A stretch of 64,000 nt of DNA from JALOAT01 sp041685115 (GTDB taxonomy: Bacteria > Pseudomonadota > Gammaproteobacteria > Thiohalomonadales > Thiohalomonadaceae): positions 38,116 to 102,115 of the forward strand of contig JAWLGK010000012.1 in assembly GCA_041685115.1 (NCBI GenBank), in the 5' to 3' direction. The notes beneath the pieces were generated by a model, which saw only the letters and a program-made list of their open reading frames with translations, did no database searches and had not been told where the DNA came from. Below, one piece after another: positions 42,454-51,732 of the stretch. The position numbers and the translations under genes were made by a program. How positions within the stretch are numbered: the first letter of the stretch is position 1; every line of letters begins with the position of its first letter.

Positions 42454-43693
42454 TGGCGTTGCTCACCAGTCCCCCGAAACTGAAGGCAAGCGCCTCCTCC
42501 ACCGGCGCGTCACTATGACGCATCATGCCCACGCTGCGCGTCACCAGGTTGTTGGCGCGCGCGGTCTGCAGGTCTTCCGGGACACGCTGGCCGTCCGAGA
42601 CGTAGGCGACCGGCAGTTGCCGCTCGGCCACTACCGAAAGCGCCTCGCCGAGGCTCGCCGTTTCGTCGAGCTTGGTGAGCAGGCAGCCGTCCAGGGCGAT
42701 ATTACCAAACGCGCGCACCGTCTCCTCCAGTGCCTTGCGCTGGGTGGTGGCCGAGAGCACCACGTAGGTACGTACCAGCCCGCCGCCCGCGTTCAGCAGG
42801 GCCGCCTGTTCGGCGAGGCGGACGTCGCGCTGGCTGGTGCCCGCGGTGTCGATGAGCACCAGCGACTTGTTGCGCAGGGTCTCGAGCAGGTGCGCCAGCT
42901 CGGCGGCGTCGTTGGCCACGTAGACCGGCGCGTTCAGCAGCCGGCCAAAGGTTCGTAACTGTTGTTGGGCGCCGATGCGATAGGAATCGGTCGTAATCAG
43001 CGCCACGCGGTCAGGGCCATGGCGCAGGGTATAGCGCGCGGCCAGCTTGGCCACCGAGGTGGTCTTGCCCACGCCGGTCGGGCCCACCAGGGCAACCACG
43101 CCGCCGTGGCTGAGGATGTCGTCGTTGGTGACGGGAATCCGTCGCGCCAGCTGGCCGAGGGCCTGGCGCCAATTGTGTTCCGCGTCGTCCTGATAACGCA
43201 CTTGGCCGGCCAGCTCGCTGCACAGGCGTGCGGACAGGCCGAGCCGCGTCAGGCGTTCGAGCACCTGGACGCGCAGCGGCTGGTGTTGACGCGCCTCACC
43301 CCAGGCGATGCCGGTGAGCTGGGTCTCGACCAGGCCGCGCAGGGTCTTGATCTCGTCGCGCATGGCGCTGATGGCGGGGTCCTGGGTCCAGACGATGCGA
43401 TTGGCCGCCCCAGCGCTGTGACGCTCCCCTTCGCCACGGGCGGAAGGGCGTGCGGCGGTCGCGCGGGGCTGCGTCTGGGCGGGCTTGCGAGCGGGCGGCT
43501 CCACCACGGCGGGCCTGGACTCCTCGCGGGTCATGCGCTCCACCAGCGCCTCGTCGTAATCCACCGCTGCGACGATCTCCACACCGCCGTCCAGCTTGCG
43601 GTTGGACAGGATCACCGCATCGGGCCCCTGTCCCTCGCGCACCATTTGCAGCGCCTGGCGCATGTCGGCAGCGAAATAGCGTTTGATCTTCAT
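42446..43693 (-). CDS. flhF: SRP-type GTPase FlhF
   Basis: 415 residues from ATG 43693 (MKIKRYFAADMRQALQMVRE, the family start). The basic N-terminal region is followed by the NG domain with VALVGPTGVGKTTSVAKLAA, LITTDSYRIGAQQQLRTFG, VLIDTAGTSQRDVRL and LLTKLDETASLGEAL. It sets the polar site of flagellum assembly. It lies 50 bases after flhA. Confidence 0.96.
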   Translation of the reverse strand: MKIKRYFAADMRQALQMVREGQGPDAVILSNRKLDGGVEIVAAVDYDEALVERMTREESRPAVVEPPARKPAQTQPRATAARPSARGEGERHSAGAANRIVWTQDPAISAMRDEIKTLRGLVETQLTGIAWGEARQHQPLRVQVLERLTRLGLSARLCSELAGQVRYQDDAEHNWRQALGQLARRIPVTNDDILSHGGVVALVGPTGVGKTTSVAKLAARYTLRHGPDRVALITTDSYRIGAQQQLRTFGRLLNAPVYVANDAAELAHLLETLRNKSLVLIDTAGTSQRDVRLAEQAALLNAGGGLVRTYVVLSATTQRKALEETVRAFGNIALDGCLLTKLDETASLGEALSVVAERQLPVAYVSDGQRVPEDLQTARANNLVTRSVGMMRHSDAPVEEALAFSFGGLVSNANG

Positions 43694-43743
43694 CCCAGCA
43701 GCCCTCGTCACCCGCCGCCGGGGGAAGCCGGATCGGCGGAGGG

Positions 43744-45843
43744 TCAGTTACCTATCGTGCCGACGATTCTCAGCTGCATGCTCTCGGGCACCTCGTTGTA
43801 CGCGAGCACGTGGAGCTGCGGAATCGTGTGTTTCACAAAGCGGGCGAGCAGTTCGCGGATGGGACCGGACACCAGCAGCACTGCCGGTCGTCCCGCCATC
43901 TCCTGGGCCTTGGCCGTATCGGACAGGCCTTGGTGGAGACGTTCGGCGAGGCCCGGTTCCAGGCCGCCGCCACCGTCGTCTGACGCCTGTACGCTTCTGA
44001 GCAATATCTGTTCCAACTCGGGCGCCAGGGTAATCACCTGCAAATCGTTCGCCAAGCCATTGATTTTCTGGACGATGAGACGGGACAGCGCGGCACGGAC
44101 ACCGGCTGTCAAAACACCGGCGTTCTGGGTGCGGGTAGCCTGTTCGGCCAGGGTCTCGGCGATGGTGCGCATGTCGCGGATGGGAATGCCCTCGGCAAGC
44201 AGGCTTTGCAGCACCCGCACCACCACGCTGAGCGGCAGCAGCTTGGGCACCAGATCCTCCACCAGCTTGGGCGCCCCCTTGGCGAGCTGTTGCAGGAGTT
44301 GCTGCACCTCGTCGTGGCCGAGCAGCTCGTGGGCATGGCTCTGGATGATCTGCGACAGGTGGGTGGCCACTACCGTGGTGGGGTCCACCACCGTGTAACC
44401 CAGGCTCTGCGCCTGGTCCTTGTGGCGCAGTTCGATCCACACCGCCTCCAGGCCGAAGGCCGGGTCCTTGCCGCTGAGCCCCGGCACCTCACCGTAAACC
44501 TGCCCCGGATTGATGGCCATTTCGCGGTCCGGGTGGATTTCGGCTTCGCCCACGGTCACCCCGAGCAGGGTGATGCGGTAGGCGTTGGGCGACAGGTCCA
44601 GGTTATCGCGGATGTGCACCGCGGGCACCAAAAAGCCCAGCTCCTGGGACAGCTTCTTGCGCACGCCCTTGATGCGCGGCATGAGCTGCCCGCCCTGCGC
44701 CTTGTCCACCAGCGGGATCAGCCGGTAACCCACCTCCAGGCCGATGGGGTCCACCAGCGGCACGTCATCCCAGCTGAGCTCGCGGGTCTCGGGCCCGGGC
44801 GGCGCGGCAGCGGGTTGGGCCTGTGCCTCGGCCTCGGCCTCGGCCTTCTGCTTCTGGTGCCGGCTCAACCACCAGGCGCCGCCGCCGGCGGCGCCGGCGA
44901 GCAGAAGAAACGGGAAGTTCGGCATACCCGGGATGACGCCCATGACGCCCAGCAGGCCGGCGGTGACCGCCAGGGCGCGCGGGTCGTTGAACAACTGCCC
45001 GGCAACCTGCTCACTCATGGATTCCGGCGCGGTCACGCGGGTAACGATGATGCCCGCCGCGGTCGACAGCACCAGCGCCGGGATCTGCGCCACCAGGCCG
45101 TCGCCGATGGTCAGCAGGGCATAGATCTGGGCGGCCTCGCCGGCGGCGAGGTCGTGCTGCAGCATGCCCACGGCGAAGCCGCCGATGATGTTGATGACGG
45201 TGATGAGGATGCCCGCCACCGCGTCGCCGCGCACGAACTTGCTGGCACCGTCCATGGATCCGTAGAAGTCCGCCTCGCGGCCCACCTCCGTGCGGCGCTT
45301 GCGCGCCTCGTCCTGGTCGATGAGCCCGGCATTCAGGTCGGCGTCGATGGCCATCTGCTTGCCGGGCATGGCGTCCAGGGTGAAGCGGGCCGACACCTCG
45401 GCGATACGCCCGGCGCCCTTGGTCACCACCACGAAGTTGATGATCACCAGGATGACGAAGACGATCAGGCCGACCGCGTAATTGCCGCCCACCACGAACT
45501 CGCCGAAGGACTCGATGACCTGCCCCGCCGCCCCGGTGCCCTGATGGCCCTCCAGCAACACCACGCGCGTGGAGGCCACGTTCAGGCCCAGGCGCAGCAG
45601 CGTGGCGATGAGCAGGATGGTGGGAAACACCGCGAAATCCAGCGGCCGCAGCGCGTAGATGGACACCAGCAGGACGATGAGCGACAGCGCGATATTGAAC
45701 GTGAAGAACACGTCCAGCAGGAACGGCGGCAGCGGCACCACCACCATGGCCAGCAGGATCACAACCACCAACGGCGCACCGAGCCCGTTGCGGCTCAGGG
45801 TGCGCACGAAGGTCAGGATCCCTGCGGTATTCAATTCAGCCAT
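43744..45843 (-). CDS. flhA: Flagellar export gate protein FlhA
   Basis: 699 residues, normal length. About eight membrane helices occupy the first 320 residues, with the FHIPEP signature region ADLNAGLIDQDEARKRRTEV and FYGSMDGASKFVRGDAVAG. The cytoplasmic substrate-docking domain starts near residue 350. It is the major export gate component. ATG 45843 is only about 20 bases from a family B repeat arm, which separates it from flhB. Confidence 0.97.
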   Translation of the reverse strand: MAELNTAGILTFVRTLSRNGLGAPLVVVILLAMVVVPLPPFLLDVFFTFNIALSLIVLLVSIYALRPLDFAVFPTILLIATLLRLGLNVASTRVVLLEGHQGTGAAGQVIESFGEFVVGGNYAVGLIVFVILVIINFVVVTKGAGRIAEVSARFTLDAMPGKQMAIDADLNAGLIDQDEARKRRTEVGREADFYGSMDGASKFVRGDAVAGILITVINIIGGFAVGMLQHDLAAGEAAQIYALLTIGDGLVAQIPALVLSTAAGIIVTRVTAPESMSEQVAGQLFNDPRALAVTAGLLGVMGVIPGMPNFPFLLLAGAAGGGAWWLSRHQKQKAEAEAEAQAQPAAAPPGPETRELSWDDVPLVDPIGLEVGYRLIPLVDKAQGGQLMPRIKGVRKKLSQELGFLVPAVHIRDNLDLSPNAYRITLLGVTVGEAEIHPDREMAINPGQVYGEVPGLSGKDPAFGLEAVWIELRHKDQAQSLGYTVVDPTTVVATHLSQIIQSHAHELLGHDEVQQLLQQLAKGAPKLVEDLVPKLLPLSVVVRVLQSLLAEGIPIRDMRTIAETLAEQATRTQNAGVLTAGVRAALSRLIVQKINGLANDLQVITLAPELEQILLRSVQASDDGGGGLEPGLAERLHQGLSDTAKAQEMAGRPAVLLVSGPIRELLARFVKHTIPQLHVLAYNEVPESMQLRIVGTIGN

Positions 45844-45862
45844 CCGTCTGCGGTCCTAGAAG

Positions 45863-46036
45863 AAAAAGCCTGAACACGGGGGACACGGGGAAGAAAAAGA
45901 CGGGTGTATTCCTGCGTCATCCCCTCGCCGTGACCAACCGCCTGTCGTGTCATGTCCACGCACCTGTTTCGAACCACACACCGCACCAGCATTCATATCT
46001 TCCCCCGTGTTCCCCGTGTCCCCCGTGGTTAATTGC
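45863..46036. repeat. Family B inverted-repeat element between flhB and flhA
   Basis: Exact 18-base arms, CACGGGGGACACGGGGAA at 45875-45892 and its complement at 46010-46027, are flanked by AGAAAAAGCC and GCTTTTTTGC. The interior is unlike that of the cheA-cheB copy. Confidence 0.92.
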
Positions 46037-46048
46037 TTTTTTGCGCAA

Positions 46049-47182
46049 TCAATCCCGCCGCAGGTCGTCCGGGATGGGCAGGTCGTCCAGGCCGGGCGTC
46101 TCGCCATCGCGGTTGTAGATGGGGCCCTGGCGCAGGTGATAGACGTAGGCGAGCACCTGGGCGACGGCGCGGTAGAGGCCGGCGGGGATGGCCTCGCCGA
46201 GCTCGGTGGTATGGTACAGGGAACGCGCCAGCGGCGGCGCGGACAGAATCGGCACATCGTTCTCGCTGGCGAGGGTGCGGATGCGTGCGGCGATGAGGTC
46301 GGCGCCCTTGGCCACCACCACTGGGGCATTCATCTCGCGCTGGTCGTAACGCAGCGCCACCGCGTAGTGGGTCGGGTTGGTGATCACCACGTCGGCCTTG
46401 GGTACCTCTTCCATCATGCGCCGCTGCGCCATTTCCATCTGCAGCCGGCGCTGGCGCATCTTCACCTCGGGCGCGCCCTCGGTCTGCTTGAATTCCTCCT
46501 TGATCTCCTGCTTGGTCATCTTCAGCTGGCGGTTGTGGTCCCACAACTGGAACGGCACGTCCGCCGCCACCACCACCAGCATGGACATGCTCACCGCAAG
46601 GAAGGCCCAGCCGATGAGGCTGCCGGTGTGAGCGAGCGCCTGCATGAGCGGTTCGGCGCCGAGGCCGAGGAATTCATCGCTGTGCAGCGACAGGAACAGC
46701 ACTGCGGCCACCGCCACCACCAGGAACTTGGCCAGGCCTTTGAACATCTCCACCACGCCGCGCCACGAGAACACCCGGCCCATGCCCTTCACCGGGTCCA
46801 TCTTCTCCGGCTTGAAGGTGAGCGCCTCGGTGCTGAACGACCAGCCGCCCAGGGCCACCGCCGCCGCCAGGGCGGCGACGATGGACAGCAGGAACAGCGG
46901 CGCCGACAGCCACACCCCGTCCAGCAGGCCTTTGGCAAGGCGCGTGGCGAGCGCCGAGGTGTCGAACACCTCTTCCCGGCTCACCCGGAAGCCGCCCGCC
47001 ATGAGCGCCATGAGCGAGCGCATGATGGGCTCGCCCAGGATGAGGAACGCCCCCGAACCGGCGAGCAACGTGGCCGCCGTGCTCAGCTCGCGGGAGCGGG
47101 GTACCTGCCCCTTCTCGCGCGCCTCCTGCTGGCGTTTGGGGGTAGGTTGTTCGGTGCGTTCCTGGCCGTCGTTCTCGGCCAT
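46049..47182 (-). CDS. flhB: Flagellar export switch protein FlhB
   Basis: 377 residues. The N-terminal ERTEQPTPKRQQEAREKGQV and four membrane helices precede the cytoplasmic domain with the self-cleavage motif NPTH at N269-H272 (ITNPTHYAVALRYD), the same numbering as Salmonella FlhB. It switches export from hook to filament proteins when FliK acts. It lies one base after fliR. Confidence 0.97.
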   Translation of the reverse strand: MAENDGQERTEQPTPKRQQEAREKGQVPRSRELSTAATLLAGSGAFLILGEPIMRSLMALMAGGFRVSREEVFDTSALATRLAKGLLDGVWLSAPLFLLSIVAALAAAVALGGWSFSTEALTFKPEKMDPVKGMGRVFSWRGVVEMFKGLAKFLVVAVAAVLFLSLHSDEFLGLGAEPLMQALAHTGSLIGWAFLAVSMSMLVVVAADVPFQLWDHNRQLKMTKQEIKEEFKQTEGAPEVKMRQRRLQMEMAQRRMMEEVPKADVVITNPTHYAVALRYDQREMNAPVVVAKGADLIAARIRTLASENDVPILSAPPLARSLYHTTELGEAIPAGLYRAVAQVLAYVYHLRQGPIYNRDGETPGLDDLPIPDDLRRD

Positions 47183-47183
47183 G

Positions 47184-47963
47184 TCAGCCCCCTCCCCCGA
47201 TCACCTGGCGCAACAGCCCCATCATATCCTCGGCGATGGACGTGAACTGCGGCGTCACGCTCTGCAGGACGATGAGCAGCACGGAAAAACCCATGATCAT
47301 CGCCACCGGGAAGCCGATGGCGAAAATGTTCAATTGCGGCGCGGCGCGGGACATGACGCCGAAGGCCACGTTGACCACCAGCAGCGAGGCCACCGCCGGC
47401 AGCGACAGCCACAGTGCGCCGGCAAACAGCTGGGTGCCCCAGCCAGCCAACAGGAAATAACCTTCGCGCCCCAGCCCCGATTGGCCGACCGGCAGGGTGA
47501 AGAAGCTCTCCACCAGCAATTCGAGCAGCACCAGGTGGCCGTTCATGGCCAGGAATACCAGGGTGGTGAACAGGGTGTAGAACTGGCCGAGCACCGGGGT
47601 CTGCTGGCCGTTGGCCGGGTCCACCATCTCGGCGAAGCCGAGGCCCATCTGCATGGCGATGATCTGTGCCCCGGCCACCACCGTGCTGAACACCAGTTGC
47701 AGCGCCAGCCCCATCACCGCGCCGATGAGCACCTGCTGGAGGATGATGATCAGCGCGCCGAGGCTGAGGGGGTCCACCGCGGGCGGCGCAGGCAGCAGCG
47801 GCACGATCACCAGCGTGATAAGGAAGGCCAGGCCGACGCGTATGCGCATCGGCACCGTCTTCGCGCCGAAGATGGGCGCGGCCATGAACATGGCGCCGAT
47901 GCGAAAGAACGGCCACAGAAAGCCGCCCAGAAACGCCGTGATCTCCGCCGCCGTCACGTGCAT
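47184..47963 (-). CDS. fliR: Flagellar export gate protein FliR
   Basis: 259 residues with about six membrane helices. FLWPFFRIGAMFMAAPIFGA at the N-terminus and GLALQLVFSTVVAGAQIIAM and MQMGLGFAEMVDPANGQQTP are family signatures. It works with FliP and FliQ in the gate. A 197-base gap with a family D repeat separates it from fliQ. Confidence 0.96.
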   Translation of the reverse strand: MHVTAAEITAFLGGFLWPFFRIGAMFMAAPIFGAKTVPMRIRVGLAFLITLVIVPLLPAPPAVDPLSLGALIIILQQVLIGAVMGLALQLVFSTVVAGAQIIAMQMGLGFAEMVDPANGQQTPVLGQFYTLFTTLVFLAMNGHLVLLELLVESFFTLPVGQSGLGREGYFLLAGWGTQLFAGALWLSLPAVASLLVVNVAFGVMSRAAPQLNIFAIGFPVAMIMGFSVLLIVLQSVTPQFTSIAEDMMGLLRQVIGGGG

Positions 47964-47995
47964 CTCGTCACCCGGCAGGACCAGACGAAAGGATT

Positions 47996-48131
47996 AACGC
48001 AGAGGCGCAGAGATGCAGAGAACGCAGAGGAGGCGAATGCCGATGTGCAGCCGTACCTGCCGCGCGGCGGGAGGTCTGGGTGTAGGCGCAAGTAATCCTC
48101 TGTGCTTTCTGTGTCTCTGCGCCTCTGCGTT
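47996..48131. repeat. Family D inverted-repeat element (AACGCAGAGGCGCAGAGA) between fliQ and fliR
   Basis: Exact 18-base arms at 47996-48013 and 48114-48131, with partly matching extensions (GAACGCAGAGG / CCTCTGTGCTTTC), enclose about 100 bases. Confidence 0.92.
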
Positions 48132-48160
48132 GGGCCGTTCTCTTCTTCCCCATCGCCACA

Positions 48161-48430
48161 TCACCCGATGAGCACCGGAATGCTGTCGAACAGGCGGCGG
48201 GCGTAGTCCACCAGCAGGTTGAGCATCCAGGAGCCGGCGATGATGAGTACGGCCAGGGTGACCAGGATCTTCGGGATGAAGCTCATGGTCTGCTCGTTGA
48301 TCTGGGTGGCGGCCTGGAACATGGCGACGAGCACACCGACCGCCAGTGCGGGCAGCAGCAGCACCAGGATCAGCACCACGATGACCTCAAGGGCCTGCTG
48401 GAACACGGTGAGCACGGTCTCGGGGCTCAT
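48161..48430 (-). CDS. fliQ: Flagellar export gate protein FliQ
   Basis: 89 residues with two membrane helices (VLTVFQQALEVIVVLILVLL and FIPKILVTLAVLIIAGSWML), and the motif QAATQINEQTMSFIPK between them. It follows fliP by seven bases. Confidence 0.96.
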   Translation of the reverse strand: MSPETVLTVFQQALEVIVVLILVLLLPALAVGVLVAMFQAATQINEQTMSFIPKILVTLAVLIIAGSWMLNLLVDYARRLFDSIPVLIG

Positions 48431-48437
48431 GGCGGCC

Positions 48438-49181
48438 TCACTGCACGTAGAAACTGCTGGCCAGCGTGCCGACCACCAGCGCCCAGCCGTCCACCAGCAC
48501 GAACAGCATGATTTTGAACGGCAGCGAAATGATCATGGGCGACAGCATCATCATGCCCATGGACATGAGCACGCTCGCCACCACCAGGTCGATGATGAGA
48601 AACGGGATGAAGATCAGAAAACCGATTTGGAACGCGGTCTTGAGTTCGGAGGTGACGAACGAGGGCACCAGCACGCTGAGCGGGATCTGCTCAGGCGACT
48701 CGTAACCGTCCTCGCGGCCCGACAGGCGCGTGAACAATGCCAGGTCGGGCTCACGCGTCTGCGCCAGCATGAAGGTTTGCAGTGGTTTACTGCCCTCGGC
48801 GGCCGCCTGCTGCAAGGTCAGTTTGTCGCTCAGATAGGGTTGCAGCGCCGTGTCGTTGATGGTGTCGAACACGGGCGTCATGACGAAGAAGGTGAGGAAC
48901 AGCGACAGGCCGATGAGCACCTGCCCTGACGGCGCCTGCATGAGGCCTATGGCCTGGCGCACAATGGCGAGCACGATGATGATGCGCGTGAAGGCCGTCA
49001 TCATCATCACCGCCGCGGGCAGGAAGGTCAGCGCCGTCATGACGAACAGCACTTGCAGGCTCAGGCTGTAGGTCTGTCCGCCCCCCGGTCCGGTAGTGAC
49101 GGTCAATGCCTTGAGACCTTCCTCGGCGAAGGCCGCTTCGGGCAGCAACAACGCCAACGCGAGCAGCGCCAGGACTCTCAT
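48438..49181 (-). CDS. fliP: Flagellar export gate protein FliP
   Basis: 247 residues. A cleavable signal peptide (to about AAFAEE) is followed by membrane helices with TFLPAAVMMMTAFTRIIIVL, PVFDTINDTALQPY and MGMMMLSPMIISLPFKIMLF. ATG 49181 overlaps the fliO stop by four bases. Confidence 0.97.
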   Translation of the reverse strand: MRVLALLALALLLPEAAFAEEGLKALTVTTGPGGGQTYSLSLQVLFVMTALTFLPAAVMMMTAFTRIIIVLAIVRQAIGLMQAPSGQVLIGLSLFLTFFVMTPVFDTINDTALQPYLSDKLTLQQAAAEGSKPLQTFMLAQTREPDLALFTRLSGREDGYESPEQIPLSVLVPSFVTSELKTAFQIGFLIFIPFLIIDLVVASVLMSMGMMMLSPMIISLPFKIMLFVLVDGWALVVGTLASSFYVQ

Positions 49182-49618
49182 GCTCTGCCCCCTCGACGCA
49201 TGGCAGCGGCGAGGCGTTCGGCGAAACCGCTGTCGCCGGCGGCGCCGGTCGGCAATGTGACGGGCTTGTCGAGCACATGCAGGGTGCGGATCTCACCCGG
49301 CGCGATACCGATGAGCAACTGGGTCTCGCCCACCTGCACCAGCACAGCACGTTCCCGCTGACCGAGCGCCACGCCACCCAGCACACGAATGGCGCCGGCC
49401 GCGCCCGGCTGCACGGTACTGAAACGCCGCAACAGGAACGCCAGCCCGACGATCAGCGCCAGCACGAACACCAGCGCGATGAACACCTGCAAAATCCCGC
49501 CGGCCCCCACCGGATCCGCCGGCGCCTTATCCCCCGCCGCAAGTGCGACAGTGGGCAGCGTCAGGGAGAGGAAGAGAAAAGCTTTAACCACGGGGGACAC
49601 GGGGGGGAGGAAATTCAT
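49178..49618 (-). CDS. fliO: Flagellar export protein FliO, 5' end overlapping a repeat arm
   Basis: 146 residues from ATG 49618, with GGAG five bases upstream. A signal/anchor (VVKAFLFLSLTLPTVALAAG), one membrane helix (FIALVFVLALIVGLAFLLRR) and the FliO domain (GGVALGQRERAVLVQVGETQ, LLIGIAPGEIRTLHVL) are present. Residues about 5-13 (PPVSPVVKA) are read directly from the left arm of a family B repeat. A GTG at 49591 (VVKAFLFLS) is a possible alternative start that would leave only part of the arm coding. Longer frames read through the repeat interior and are not FliO-like. Confidence 0.85.
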   Translation of the reverse strand: MNFLPPVSPVVKAFLFLSLTLPTVALAAGDKAPADPVGAGGILQVFIALVFVLALIVGLAFLLRRFSTVQPGAAGAIRVLGGVALGQRERAVLVQVGETQLLIGIAPGEIRTLHVLDKPVTLPTGAAGDSGFAERLAAAMRRGGRA

Positions 49619-49777
49619 TTCCTCTCCGCGCACACCCTGGGCAGTGCTTGCCTTCTGCTCGCATACATTGGCGTTCATTTGGACGTCATTCGGTTGGGTT
49701 CGGAAAACTCGGAGAAAAACGGGTTTCACATGGATTCTTCCCCGTGTTCCCCGTGTCCCCCGTGGTTTATGCTTTTG
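49574..49777. repeat. Family B inverted-repeat element between fliN and fliO
   Basis: Exact 19-base arms, AACCACGGGGGACACGGGG at 49586-49604 and its complement at 49749-49767, are flanked by GAAAAGC and GCTTTTG. The left arm lies inside the fliO coding start. Confidence 0.92.
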
Positions 49778-49798
49778 TCTTTTCTTCCCGCGCGTGAT

Positions 49799-50212
49799 CT
49801 ACTTCAGCTTCTGCACGCGTTCGGCGGCGCTGATGACGTCGGTGAGGCGGATGCCGTATTTTTCGTTGACCACCACCACTTCGCCGTGGGCGATGAGGGT
49901 ACCGTTGACCAGCACATCCAGCGGTTCGCCGGCGAGGCGATCCAGCTCCACCACCGAGCCCTGATTCAGCTGCAGCAAATTGCGGATGTTGATGCGTGTG
50001 CGGCCGATTTCCATGGAGATGGTCACTGGGATGTCCAGGATCACATCCAGGTTCACCTCGTTGCGCGGCACGCCTTCGTCGCGCAGGTTCTCGAAAGCCG
50101 CCGGCTGGTAGGCCGCCTCCTTCTGCTCGTCCGGGGCCTCGCTCTGGGCCTGTTCGGCGAGGGCCGCTGCCCAGTCGTCCATCGCGTCGTTACTGTTGGT
50201 CGCGTCGCTCAT
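49799..50212 (-). CDS. fliN: Flagellar motor switch protein FliN
   Basis: 137 residues. A variable acidic N-terminus is followed by the SpoA/FliN domain: LDVILDIPVTISMEIGRTRI, NLLQLNQGSVVELDRLAGEP, VNGTLIAHGEVVVVNEKYGI and RLTDVISAAERVQKL. It forms the C-ring base with FliM, which lies 15 bases upstream. Confidence 0.97.
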   Translation of the reverse strand: MSDATNSNDAMDDWAAALAEQAQSEAPDEQKEAAYQPAAFENLRDEGVPRNEVNLDVILDIPVTISMEIGRTRINIRNLLQLNQGSVVELDRLAGEPLDVLVNGTLIAHGEVVVVNEKYGIRLTDVISAAERVQKLK

Positions 50213-50227
50213 GTCCTGCTCCTGTCG

Positions 50228-51214
50228 TCAGCGGCCCGTCGGCCGCTCCACGTGTTCGACGATCTTGATCGCCAGGTTTTCGTCGGAAACGCCGAGCGTG
50301 CCACGAAAGATGGGCACGTTCTCGGCGCGCAAGGTCACGTGTTCGGGCATCTCGAGCGGAATCACGTCACCGGGTTTCATATTCAGGATGTCGCGCAGCG
50401 ACAGTTGCACGGTCGCCAGAGTGCTCTCCAGTTCCACCTCCGCGCCCCTCACTTCCTCGCGCAGCGCGGTGATCCAGCGGTCGTCCGTATCGGTGCGGTC
50501 GCTCTGGATGCCGGCATCGAGGATTTCGCGGATGGGCTCGAGCATGGAATACGGCATGGTGACGTGGAGATCGCCGCCCCCCCCTTCCAGCTCGATATGG
50601 AACTTGGACGTCACCACCACCTCCGTGGGGCTGACGATGTTGGCGAACTGGGGATTGACCTCGGAGTTCATGAATTCGAAGTCGATGTTCATCACCGGCG
50701 CCCAGGCCTCATGCAGGTCGTTGAAGGCCAGGTTGAGCAGCATCTGGATGACGCGCTGTTCAGTGGGGGTGAATTCGCGCCCCTCGATCTTGGCGTGATA
50801 ACGCCCGTCGCCACCGAAGTAGTTGTCCACCACGATGAACACCAGCTTCGGGTCGAGCACCACCAGACCGGTGCCGCGCAGCGGCCGTATCTTCACCATG
50901 TTCAAGCTGGTGGGCACGAACAGGGTGTGCACGTATTCCGCGAACTTCATCATTTCCACGCCGCCCACGGAGATCTCCGCGGAGCGGCGCAGCATGTTGA
51001 ACAGGCTGATGCGGAAGTGACGTGAAAATCGCTCGTTGATCATTTCCAGCGTGGGCATGCGCCCACGCACGATGCGATCTTCGCTGGTGAAGTCGTACTG
51101 GCGGACGGTGCCGGGCTCGAATTGCTCGTCACTTTCCGTTTCGATGTCCCCGTCCGAAACGCCGTGCAGCAGCGCGTCGATTTCGTCCTGGGAGAGTAGG
51201 TCGTTGACCGCCAT
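50228..51214 (-). CDS. fliM: Flagellar motor switch protein FliM
   Basis: 328 residues. The N-terminal CheY-binding segment LLSQDEIDALLHGV is followed by the CheC-like middle domain (ISLFNMLRRSAEISVGGVEM) and a C-terminal SpoA domain (VQLSLRDILNMKPGDVIPLE). Phospho-CheY binding here reverses rotation. It lies two bases after fliL. Confidence 0.97.
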   Translation of the reverse strand: MAVNDLLSQDEIDALLHGVSDGDIETESDEQFEPGTVRQYDFTSEDRIVRGRMPTLEMINERFSRHFRISLFNMLRRSAEISVGGVEMMKFAEYVHTLFVPTSLNMVKIRPLRGTGLVVLDPKLVFIVVDNYFGGDGRYHAKIEGREFTPTEQRVIQMLLNLAFNDLHEAWAPVMNIDFEFMNSEVNPQFANIVSPTEVVVTSKFHIELEGGGGDLHVTMPYSMLEPIREILDAGIQSDRTDTDDRWITALREEVRGAEVELESTLATVQLSLRDILNMKPGDVIPLEMPEHVTLRAENVPIFRGTLGVSDENLAIKIVEHVERPTGR

Positions 51215-51216
51215 CG

Positions 51217-51702
51217 TTATTGCATCACGAAGCTGGTGAAGTACACATTCTCGACGCCGGTGACGAACTGGTTCTGTTCGAGAATGCGCTGGATGGCCTG
51301 CAGGATCTGCACACGCAGCGCCTCCTTGCCCTCGCGCGTGCTCACGGTGTCGTAGGTCTGGCTGCCGAGCAGGAACAGGATGTCGTTGCGGATGGCGGGC
51401 ATGTGGGCCTCCACGGCCGAGAGCACCGCCTGGTCACGCGCCATTACCTGCAATTCCACTTGCAGGAAGCGCGCCGGGCCTTTTTCGCTGAAATTCACCA
51501 CCAGCGGACGCAGTGGCAGGTACAACGCGGGCTTGACCTGCACCGCATTCATCTCAGCCGCCTGCTCGCCCGATCGCATCATCAGCAGGGTGACCGTGGC
51601 CCCCAGGCCGAGCGCCAGCACGGCGATGGTCAGATAGAGCAGCAAAGGCCGCTTTCCCTGGGCAGACTTTTTTGCGTCCAGATCGATTTCTGCTTGGGCC
51701 AT
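51217..51702 (-). CDS. fliL: Flagellar basal body protein FliL
   Basis: 161 residues. One membrane helix (about 19-40) is followed by a periplasmic FliL domain (YLPLRPLVVNFSEKGPARFL, VLSAVEAHMPAIRNDILFLL, REGKEALRVQILQAIQRILE). It associates with stators. It is first in the long operon, 31 bases downstream of a sigma-54-type promoter. Confidence 0.96.
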   Translation of the reverse strand: MAQAEIDLDAKKSAQGKRPLLLYLTIAVLALGLGATVTLLMMRSGEQAAEMNAVQVKPALYLPLRPLVVNFSEKGPARFLQVELQVMARDQAVLSAVEAHMPAIRNDILFLLGSQTYDTVSTREGKEALRVQILQAIQRILEQNQFVTGVENVYFTSFVMQ

Positions 51703-51732
51703 GGGAATTCCCTCAAATGCCTGCCTTCACGA

